Shown here one piece after another: positions 55,479 through 64,000 of a DNA stretch of 64,000 nt. How positions within the stretch are numbered: the stretch's first letter is position 1; each line of letters opens with the position of its first letter. The position numbers were made by a program, and so were the translations under genes. Source of the DNA: Chamaecyparis obtusa (taxonomy: Eukaryota; Streptophyta; Pinopsida; Cupressales; Cupressaceae); assembly GCA_027943335.1 (NCBI GenBank), contig BSBK01006022.1, positions 310,001 through 374,000 of the forward strand, given 5' to 3'. The notes under the pieces were generated by a model. That model ran no database searches. It was not told the DNA's origin and was given only the letters and a program-made list of their open reading frames with translations.

Positions 55479-55660
55479 TGTTAGAATAAATGAGAGGGGG
55501 ATGAATCAGTTATCCATAGTCCCAATTCAAAATGTATAATCCAAAACAATTTACTTAAACTTCTGTAGCTCGGTAACATAAAATACTATACTGTCTGTGC
55601 TTTTACCAATTACCAATCAATAAAAAATAATGATTACCAATCAAATCCAACATGTAATAT
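55479..55660 (-). repeat. C3 5' LTR, first 182 bp
   Basis: TGTTAGAATAAATGAGAGG... aligns with 41460-41641 and stops exactly at CATGTAATAT, where T1 begins with TG. The remainder should lie beyond T1, outside the window. Confidence 0.82.
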
Positions 55661-58540
55661 TGTTAGTAAATAGATTTTTCATTTCTTGTTTCTTGAGGAA
55701 ATAACTCTTAATGCACAAATGATGAACAATATCTGGTTACAACAGTTGAAAAGGCATTTTCTGATTATCGGCTTTTCTCTGAATTGGTAGGTACAGCTCC
55801 CTATGTGAATGGTATTCAAGGAATTATGTTTTGTTCCTAAAACTAATGCGGGGTATGCTCTTAACCCGAGAGTAGAAGAGGCAAACCAAATTAAGTCTAA
55901 CTAGAACTTAATTCAGGCAAGAAAAACTTTCTATCTATGAACCAAGTTGCAGAACTCACACATACTATGAATCCATACACTCAGTGTTTAACCAATCTAC
56001 AACAATTTCTAGTAGAAATATAAATGAAATGATTAAAGACTTCTAATGAATCCTTCTTCAAACACCCCAAAGCACATCCTACTATGGTTTATTCATATCC
56101 TCATGACAAAAGAAAGAAACATCTTTCCTTTTCTTCTGTAATTCGGATTTAAAGAAAGAAACATAGAAGCAACAACTTCTAACTAAATGGAATAGAAAAT
56201 CATTGACATAAAAAACTCTTCAATTGAATCTACAACATCAAGTCTTGTTACATCAACAATTTTCTGACCTTTCTATTTACTTTTGCAACAGTATAGAGAT
56301 TACATCATACGGCCTTCATGAGAATGCCAAGTGTTTCAACTTCTAGAATTTGAAAGGACTTAGGACAGATGCTCTCAAAATTACAACAAGGAACCAAAAT
56401 GAATTTGAGTCTTCATCTGATTTGCCTTCAAGCAGGTGAAATGAAAATAATTCATCAATCCAATATGATTTACAATAGAACATCAAAATTAATGAATCAT
56501 AAAATGGAAATGACACTAGACAGCTGCATGCTAGTACTCATGAAGGAATTATCACTGCCAACATTCACTCTTTGTGCTATTGAAATGAATCTGACATAAC
56601 TCAACTCCCCTGATCAGAGCAACATATTCCCTATTTATAAATGTTCAACCATTGCACTGTACCAAACCTCTTCTTTGTCTTCATTTCATTAGAAATCAGA
56701 CTCATAAAAGATAAATAACTCTGGCTAAGATTTGAATCTATATTGAAATGTGGCTTCTCATCATGAAAATGCTTGACAAAATATTGAGCTTAGCATATCC
56801 CATACTGTTATTCTTCTTTTGTAGTGACTGATATAATGGTATTTATCATTTCCCTTAAGCACTAGAAACAATCCTTTTACTTTCTCACAGATTACCCTTG
56901 ATACTAGAATCATATTCAATCTATTTCACTGAGAAGCCCCATCAATCTCTAAAAAAAAAATCCATTATCGATATCACAAATAACGGACTGTATCACTGTT
57001 AAATTTTCTTTGCGCAAATTGTATATAGAAGGTGTGAAACCTGTGATAGTGGTGTAGCAAGTTTCCCATTTTCTGCACGTCACTTTTAAGTGCATGAGTA
57101 TCTTTCTAACTTAAAGCATGTACTATTTGAAACACTTAAATAATAACATTTCTTTTTATGCCAAGCTCAGGTGTTACTCATTTCACCTTATCACATGATC
57201 GCATAGCAATATTTTAATCCATGCGATCATGCGACCACTCTATGATTGGTCAACTCTACAAGCATCTTCGGTCCCACCTGGACATGTGGAAGGATCCCAC
57301 TTTGCCTCAAAGAATCTTCCATGACTTAGTGAAAAAGTGGTAACCATTGATTTGGTATCGCAAGCGAACTCTTTCCAGACCCACCACCACATGTCTTCAT
57401 CTCGCATGATCCCATAGCATGTTTTAAACTCTTGCGATCATGCGACCACTCAAAATGAACTTGCCCAGCTTACATTGTCTCTTAACTATTTATTAGTCAT
57501 GAAACCGCACGGTCATCTTCCCTAACCGCTAAATGTACTTTATTCCTTCTCTGACATAGGAACTCTAAGAAACTTACTGGGCCCACCATTGAAAGATCAA
57601 CGGTCATCACTTCTTCGCATAGACCTCCAAGATCCCTTTAGAACATGTGCCCACCATCAGATGAAGAATCTTCCCTTGCCTAGCCTATGTTGTCACATGA
57701 TCACTCTATCATTGGTGCACGTGGACTGCACTATTAGCGTATGTGGGTCCTAGAAAAACACTCTTTATTAGTCTTTCATGTCATTTCATTGGATTCTTTC
57801 ACCTGCCATGTTTCCTTTTTGCTTTGATCATGCAACCAATTTTTTTAACTCGCATGAAATCAGGACTTCATAGTTGCAAGTGATAGTTCATTGAAAAAGA
57901 TGCTTTGATCACCTTCAGTTAGCAACCATCTAAAATCATACCTTGAGATCTTCCAAATTACACATACTACCCCATGAAATGAATCTCTAAAATTTCAAAT
58001 GCCAAACTTTGTTATTGTATCAATCATATGAGAAAATCTCCATCTGATCCCCTATATATGCCTGAAGATCACAGCTTCACAATCATCCTTTATCTGAGAA
58101 GATCATCAATGAGAACATGATATCCTTGCTAGGTTAGGAGCTACCACCTACCCATCATGAAAACACTTGAACCAACCCACCTGACTTAGAGATGAGAGGG
58201 AAAGAGAAAGGGAAACCCGACAAGGATAGCCTACCTATGAAAGACTTAGACCTAGACATAAATCAGACCAGACATGACTATGGCTTCAAAATCTTTCCAC
58301 TTTTAACTGCATGGTTATGGGGTGAAAAGTGAGGCAACAACTAGCTCTGACTGGGGACTTAAACATTCCCATGTTTGAGAAAGGAATCCTGAATCTCTAG
58401 TTTCACAAAGGGTAAATAAAAAGGATAGCAACACAACAAAACTGGAATAAGAACAAAGGAAAGGAAACAAGGGAAAGCAACTAACCTAGGAAACATAAAA
58501 GAACAAAGACAACTATTTACAATACAGGGGTTACCTATTT
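55661..58540 (-). repeat. T1 3' LTR plus 3' untranslated part (inner boundary not resolved)
   Basis: Minus-strand end ...CTATTTACTAACA at 55661 fits an LTR terminus. A minus-strand TATATAGGGG at about 58060-58051 looks like the LTR TATA box, so the LTR probably extends past 58060; I cannot place its inner end because the second LTR is outside the window and no clear PPT stands out. A repeated motif with GCGATCATGCGACCACTC lies at 57191-57240 and 57401-57451. The small frames here, such as 56369-56599, look fortuitous. No gene. Confidence 0.6.
57191..57451. repeat. Two copies of a 50-bp motif in the T1 LTR
   Basis: Positions 57191-57240 and 57401-57451 share CATGATC-CATAGCA, TTTTAA and GCGATCATGCGACCACTC. 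A weaker third copy (GATCATGCAACCA then ACTCGCATGA) is at about 57826-57857. The core has near-palindromic GCGATCATGCGA. It could be an enhancer-type repeat. Confidence 0.6.
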
Positions 58541-59540
58541 TCAATTTTCCATTTGATAAAGCTTCAAATCCTGACCATTGAAGGTCAGTGGTAGTACCTC
58601 ACCATCATGATAAGCCAGCTTGAAAGAATTGTTTTCCAATGCTTGATGAATCACAAATGGCCCCTTACATAAGCTATCAAACTTCTTATGCATTCCTCTA
58701 GGAGCACTGCGTTTATCCCATAGCAACACATTGTCACCAATCATGAATTTCCATGGCCTTGCCTTTCTATCAAAGATCTCCTTCACTCGCATCTGATGTT
58801 GAGTGATATGATCAACTATCTCTACTCTTTCCTCTTCTAGCTTGCTCAGATAGAGGATCCTCTTTTCCAAACCATCTTTGTAAATGTCATCTTCAATTAC
58901 TATTTTTAGTTTATTTGTGGCCAGCTCCAGAGGTAAAGGAAGATTTTCTTCGGTCCCATAAACAAGCTCAAAAGGTGATATACCAATTTCTCTTTTCGGT
59001 GTTACCCTATCTGCCCACAATGTCTCATGAATCTTTTTATGCCAATTTTTTTGATTATCTGATACTAACTTCTTAACAATATTGATCATATTTTTGTTAC
59101 TGGATTCGGCCTGGCCATTTCCTTGAGGGAAATAATATGATGAATGGCCAATAGTAATTCCATATTCAAAGCAAAAACTAGTGATTTCAAGTGAAGAAAA
59201 ATAAGTGCCATTATCCATCACTAATTTAAGTGGAACACCAAACCAGACCATTATGTTTTCTTAAGAAAATCACATACCACTTCAGAAGTTGTTTCCTTCA
59301 TTGCCTTGGCTTCCACCCACTTGGTGAAGTAGTCAGTGGTGGTGATTATATATTGATGACCAGCACTAGATACTAGATTGATTGGCCTGATGAAATTGAG
59401 GCCCCATTACTGGAAAGGCTCTTCAATAATGACAGGCTTCAATGGAAGAGCAGCTAGTTGAGGACGCCCTGTAAACATTTTGCATTTCTCACACTTGGCT
59501 ACCCAGGCATATGCATCTCTAAACATACCAGGCCAATAAT
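58541..59540 (-). pseudogene. T1 integrase, core and C-terminal part
   Basis: The open frame 59251-58541 gives LVMDNGTYFSS, PQGNGQAESSNK (catalytic Glu region), ISPFELVYGTEENLPLPLE, a coiled segment and a C-terminal part (RPWKFMIGDNVLLW, FNGQDLKLYQMEN). Upstream, in broken frames to 59540, are YYWPGMF, CEKCKMF and TTTDYFTKWVEAKAM (first catalytic Asp). A frameshift near 59255 and stops near 59405 and 59548 separate the pieces. There is no chromodomain, as expected for Tat. Confidence 0.83.
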
Positions 59541-60590
59541 AACACTATCTCAATATTTTGAATGCTATTACTGAAGATGAAAAGTGCCCACCATAGGCCT
59601 CATCATGAAAAGTCTTCAATAATTTCTCTTACTACTGCTTATCTACACATCTAAGAAAAGTGCCATCAATTGCCTTCTTAAAAAGCTTACCATCCCAAAT
59701 CACAAACTTAGCTGCCTTCAATCTGAGATCTCTCCTCTTTCTTGATGTCATGCCTTCTGGACACTCTCCATATGTTAGAAAATAAGCAATGTCTTCAAAC
59801 CATGTGTCCCGAAGACCCACAGCTAGGACTAGTTGTTTTTCTTCAGATTCTTCCGGTTCTTTTTCAGCTTTATCTTCTGCAATTTCTCTACACAAAGCAT
59901 TACCCTTTATCAATTTGGTAGGATGAATCTCTATATCATACTCCTACATTTTTGCTATCCATGAACCTCTAGTATTGCATCCCACATCTTGCTGCGTCAG
60001 CACACTTTTAACTACTACATCTGAGACATAAACTATAGAATGCGAATGTAAGATGTAAAATTGAAAGTTCTTTAGTGTCTTGACTACTGCAAATGCATGT
60101 TTTTTGATCTGTGAATACCTTAACTCATGATTTTTCAGAGGAACGCTCATAAAAGCTATTGGATCTTGTATTCCTTCATCATTTTTCTGCATAAGTATGG
60201 CTGATAGAGTATGTTCGAATGCATAGCAATAAATAATGAAATCTCTGCTATAATCTGGATGACATAATACTAGAGCATTAGCAATGGCATTTTTAATATT
60301 CTAAAAAGACTGCTTACCTACTTCACTCCACTTAAAATTTGAATCACCTTTCATCATATCTATGATGCATTTGGTCATTTCAGCAAAGTTTGGTACAAAA
60401 TGCCTAAGGAAATTAACTTGTCCAAAGAATGATTTAACTCCCATTTTGTTCACTGGCAGACTTAATCTTCTAATGGCTTCAACATGCTCTAGATCAATTC
60501 TGATTCCTTCTTGAGAGACTATGTGGCCAAGGAGTTTTCCTTCTATTACACAGAATACAAACTTTTTTGGATTGAGGGAAATCCCATCAT
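59541..60590 (-). pseudogene. T1 RNase H and integrase zinc-finger region
   Basis: RNase H lies at 60240-59945: IIYCYAFEHTLSAIL, DPIAFMSVPLKNHELRYS, SIVYVSDVVVKSVL. The usual first catalytic Asp (CDAS) is Tyr here. 59913-59632 gives the spacer (PTKLIKGNALCREIAED, GMTSRKRRDLRLKAAKF) and 59640-59540 the start of the integrase finger (HDEAYGGHFSSS). Stops near 60302, 59943 and 59635. Loss of the Asp in the original RNase H is common in Tat elements that carry a second RNase H. Confidence 0.78.
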
Positions 60591-61400
60591 CTCAACATCT
60601 TTGCAATACTTTTCTCAAATCTTCTATGTGATCCTTTCTTCTCTTCGAAAACACAGTAAGATCATCTAAGTATATCACTATGATTCGATCTTTCAAATCA
60701 GCAAACATTTTCTCTGAAAGGTGGCACCGACATTGATGAGTCCAAAAGGCATCCGGTGGTATGCAAACGTACCCCATGGAGTAGTAAATGCCATCTTGTG
60801 CTGATCTTTTTCTTCCACTTCAACCTAATTATAACTAGAGAATCCATCAAGCACAGACATCATTTCAGATCCAGCTACTATCTGCAAGAAATAATCCATA
60901 TTATGAAGTGCAAAGTTATCCTTTAGAGATGCCTGATTCAAGTTGTGAAAATCAACATAGATTTTGATTTCTCCATTCTTCTTCCACACTGACACTATAT
61001 TAGCTATCCATGTGGAGTGATGGATAGGATAGATAATCCAAGCCTTCAACATTTTATCCACCTCTCGAAATATGGCATTTGCAACTTTAGGATTATAATT
61101 TCTTTGCTTCTGTTAGAAAGGCACTGCATCAGGCTTCAAAGGAATCTGATGTTTTATTTTTCCATCTCCATAGCTTTTCAAATCTTCATAGCTCCAAGCA
61201 AAAACATCTCTGTATTCTAGAAAGAGTAGCTTGGCAGCTTCCTTCTCCTTAGGCGAACAACATTTGCCAATATTAATCAGTTTAGGATTATCATCATCAC
61301 CAATGTTCGCGCCTTCATATTCACCAATGTTAGACTCTTTTCTTGCTCTTCTTTTTTTTATATAAGCATCATGCCTATTAAAAAACTTCTCCAAAATAAA
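60591..61400 (-). pseudogene. T1 reverse transcriptase
   Basis: The pre-RT region 61394-61113 has INIGKCCSPKEKEAAKLL, YRDVFAWSYEDL and HQIPLKPDAVPF, a pattern of Tat and Athila RTs. RT: WIIYPIHHSTWIANIVSV, KNGEIKIYVDFHNLNQA, then after a TAG near 60825 a frame change near 60730 and the catalytic IVIYLDDLTVFSK near 60665-60630. The next block (KLLGHIVSQEGIRID) continues below 60590 after a stop near 60593. Confidence 0.82.
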
Positions 61401-63103
61401 AAATAAGGAGGAATAATATCACTTGGTACTTGAAATTCATTAGCTTGCTTTTCATTTAATCCTTGGCTGGAACGTTCTTCATCTTTTTCATGTTGATGTT
61501 TAGAACTAAATTTTCCATTTTCTAGAAACAACTGCAAGCTTTTGTCATCCTCAAACACCTACCATGAATCTATATTTTCTGGGACAACAGCTCGATAAAC
61601 AACTTCAATCTGATATTTCTTATCTTTGAAATCTAGATGAGGCAACAATAGAGATGCAGAGGCTGCCAATGAATCAGCTTTGGTATTCAGCTCTCTTGGT
61701 ATTGCTTCAATAGAAAAGGTGTCTAGACCTTCTATCTGATCCTAAAATTTATTTCTATAATTTTTTAGCCTATGATTCTTTACTGAATACTATCCTCTAA
61801 CCTACCTTACTATGAGCTCTACATCACCTTGAGCTTTTAGCACTTTAACACCTTTTTCTTTTGCTGCTGCTATTCTCAATAGTAAGGCTTCGTATTCAAT
61901 GGTATTATTAGTATTTCCAAATTCTAATTTAAATGCCATGGGTTCAGGTTCTCCTTGAGGAGGAATCAATACAACACCTGCAACAGATCTTGATGAAGAA
62001 CAACTTCCATCAAATTCAAGAACCCACAAGTCTGATAACTCTTTTTCTTCACCTGATTTCTTCTCATTACCATCTTCATCCTTGTCCTCATTTAGAGATT
62101 CTTTAGTAAACATCATATAATTACCAAATTCTAGTTCTTGATAAAGTATTTGAGCCTTAGGATCATCTGATTTCATGACTGTATACTTCACCTTTTCCTC
62201 AGACTCCAATTTGATTTTCTTATTCCCAATTGGTATGACAGCATGAGACCAATCCAACTTTATTTCCCCTCCTAGCTCTCTACAAAAACCTCTACTTAAG
62301 AGAAGCCCATAACTTGCTAGAATGTCAGCTACCAGGATATTCATCAACAGTTTCTTTTCAAGATGAGATGCCAAAGCCACCTGTGCATCCTTGATTTGGC
62401 CAATTAAAGGAACTTGTTTGGCATCCATCGAATAACATTTCCCATACACCTTAGTGAGATTAAGATTCAAAGCTTTGGCTAGAGAATAAGGCATGACATT
62501 ATCTGATGCGCCTGAATCTATTATACAATTACTTAATTTGCATCCATTAACATAGAGTGAAACATAGAAGGGAGGAGGTTTTTGTCCAGGCGACATTACT
62601 AACATAGTAAATTCTTCTTCTTTAAACAAATCAGCAGTGAATGTTTCATCCTTTTCAACCATAGTAGCATTATTGTTTAATTCTAAAATACTTCCTTTAC
62701 ACCATTCTACTAATCTTTTAAATTCTGAAGGATGTGATTTTAAATAGTCCAAAAAAGAAATCTGAATTTTTGAATCTTCACAAAATTGAACAGCATCAAA
62801 AGATGGTTTATCTTTACCTGGCTGAGAACTTGATGTCTTCTGATCAGCATCAGCATTGGTTATTACAAGAATAGGATCATTTTTGTGAGGCTGGCTGGAA
62901 GCCTGGTTTTTTAATTTCTGATTCTGGGTGAGCACCGTATAAGAGTTTCCATCAATAGTAGCATAGCATTCACCTTTAGATTCAGAATCAGATTCATACT
63001 CCATAAATAAATTTCTAGAGTCACCAGTTGAGTATGTGTTTGCTTCTGTGACAGGAGCTGCTATATCTAACTGATTGGTAGCCAATAAATGCATCAGATT
63101 CAC
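61401..63103 (-). pseudogene. T1 protease followed by additional RNase H (aRNH)
   Basis: The frame 63103-61802 (433 codons) has a polar N-terminus, a retropepsin with CIIDSGASDNVMPYS near 62520, then ELSDLWVLEFDGSCSSSRSVAG. From there it is an RNase H of the archaeal/aRNH type: FDGSC near 62010 (Asp), TIEYEALLL near 61890 (Glu), GDVELIV near 61815 (Asp), and after a stop at 61799 PRELNTKADSLAAS near 61680 (last Asp). All four D-E-D-D positions are visible. A degraded linker (61560-61400) then leads to RT. The order protease, aRNH, RT differs from the usual Retand/Ogre order. Confidence 0.8.
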
Positions 63104-63252
63104 AATGTCTAGAGAATTCTAATTATTGTGATCATCAGTATGATGGAGCACGTGCACATGTTTCCCTCATTTGGTGCTACTTCAATCTGTAACCTAGGTT
63201 GAGGGCCTATGAGTTGCAGAAATCTATTATCCATGCTTCTTCTAGGCATATT

Positions 63253-64000
63253 CTAAAAATTACGCTGATTAGAATTATTGAATCTTGGTAATTGCCTCTT
63301 CATAGCGATCAATTCATTGGACAATTTTTGAATCATCTCATCAGATGACGTAGTACTACTAGAACTTCCTTTATTTTGTAATTCTCTTTTCCATTTTCCT
63401 TCTGAGATTAAGTCATCTTCACATTCAATGGCCTTCTTTTGTGCATCCACTAAATCTATGGGACATGCCTTTCTCAAATCATAATTGATATCTGGAAGCA
63501 TTGCACTTATGAAAAATGTTTTGAGATTGTTAGCAGTAGGTCTATCTGTAATAGGGATTCTACTAACAATCTTATTAAAGGCAGCTACAAAATCCCTCAT
63601 GCTCATTTGAGGTTGCTTTTTGATGGATGTTAATTGTGTCAATAAAAGATGCTCATCTTCTACTATCTTAAAATGATCCTCAAATGTTGTTCTCATCGCA
63701 TTCCAATTGGTGATAGAACCATCATCCAGATGATAAAACCAATCCGCTGCATTGTCTGTTAAAGTCTCAACAAATAATCTCATAGCAACATCCTCATGTG
63801 CCACCCCTAAAATATGAGTAGCAGCAAAGAAGGCTTTAATATGTTCATCAGTGGTGACTTTCCCATCTCCTAAAAACTTAGGGAAATTTTTTCTTGTTCT
63901 AGCAGGGAGTGGATGATAAGCTGCTAGTGCTAATGGTCCTACTATAGCAGCCCATGGAGCAACTATGACGACTTTAGCACAAAATGGTGGGAAATTAACA
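63253..64000 (-). pseudogene. T1 gag (partial, open to the right edge)
   Basis: The frame is open from the edge to 63253; the GTG at 63804 that could be taken as a start lies inside it. Features: FPPFCAKVVIVAPWA, FPKFLGDGKVTTDEHIKAFF (typical Retrotrans_gag beginning), MRLFVETLTDNAADWFYHL, ITNWNAMRTTFEDHFK and QPQMSMRDFVAAFNKIVSRI. The C-terminus QLPRFNNSNQRNF meets a TAG at 63255-63253, and the frame then differs from that of the protease. No zinc knuckle is visible. Confidence 0.83.

Larger units (their letters stand above)
41460..55660 (-). mobile_element. C3: Ty1/Copia element of the C1 family, with C4 nested; 5' LTR cut by T1
   Basis: Minus-strand copy: 3' LTR 41460-42940, PPT, RNase H, RT, integrase and protease to 46479, then C4, then the protease start and gag (54219-55414), PBS and the first 182 bp of the 5' LTR. 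T1 starts at 55661. It interrupts the L2 ORF after ATAAG (41455-41459); the other duplication copy is outside the window. Confidence 0.88.
55661..64000 (-). mobile_element. T1: Ty3/Gypsy element of the Tat group (partial)
   Basis: A minus-strand element starting with an LTR at 55661, then integrase, RNase H, RT, an additional (archaeal-type) RNase H, protease and gag, reaching the right edge. The second RNase H and the pre-RT motif (YRDVFAWSYEDL) are Tat hallmarks. The additional RNase H lies between protease and RT rather than between RNase H and integrase as in Retand/Ogre-type Tat elements. It is heavily mutated. It is inserted in the C3 5' LTR. Confidence 0.82.

Noticed and set aside
63253..63804. 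A gene start at 63804
   Set aside because: The codon is GTG inside a gag frame open to the window edge; upstream residues fit Retrotrans_gag, so it is not a start.
1..64000. Integrated pararetrovirus or DNA virus
   Set aside because: No movement, coat or inclusion-body protein was seen; all polymerases sit between LTRs with integrase or are Tat/Copia type.

Overview
The window is plant nuclear DNA made almost wholly of nested LTR retrotransposons. I recognise no host gene, tRNA, rRNA or CRISPR array. It is AT-rich, has Sirevirus-like Ty1/Copia, chromoviral Ty3/Gypsy and Tat-type Gypsy elements with long LTRs, and has no genic space in 64 kb. That suggests a large, repeat-rich seed-plant genome, perhaps a gymnosperm; the species cannot be read from this sequence.

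Names used here. Gypsy: G1 (168-7290, minus, chromovirus), G2 (5' LTR 7421-21624, interrupted), G3 (5' LTR 22176-23107), G4 (10244-15726, non-autonomous), T1 (55661 to beyond 64000, Tat type). Copia: C1 (7744-20981, plus), C2 (25420-39781, plus), C3 (41460-55660 and beyond, minus), C4 (46485-54213, plus). Copia-like elements without pol: L1 (32363-39544, plus) and L2 (pieces at 24001-25419 and 39782-41459, minus).

Layout. L2 is the oldest layer. A LINE-like or unknown tract (23108-24000) lies in its LTR. G3 sits in that tract, G2 in the gag of G3, G1 in the gag of G2, C1 in the LTR of G2, and G4 in C1. Separately, C2 entered the long ORF of L2 and L1 entered the 3' LTR of C2. C3 entered the same ORF further right; C4 entered the protease region of C3 and T1 entered its 5' LTR. 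Six insertions (G1, G4, C1, C2, L1, C4) have exact 5-bp target duplications: TGAGA, ACATT, AATCT, CTTTC, GTAAG and GGTGT.

All polyproteins carry stops or frameshifts, so nothing here looks autonomous; G1 is least damaged, with two in-frame stops. Most notable are: (i) a near-perfect 1.6-kb LTR palindrome forming one end of G1, enclosed by a correct target duplication; (ii) a roughly 1,000-codon unknown ORF in place of pol in L1 and, diverged, in L2; (iii) an additional RNase H between protease and RT in T1; (iv) identical TAG positions shared by three copies of one Copia family; (v) a gag-protease-only G4 whose frame runs into its LTR.
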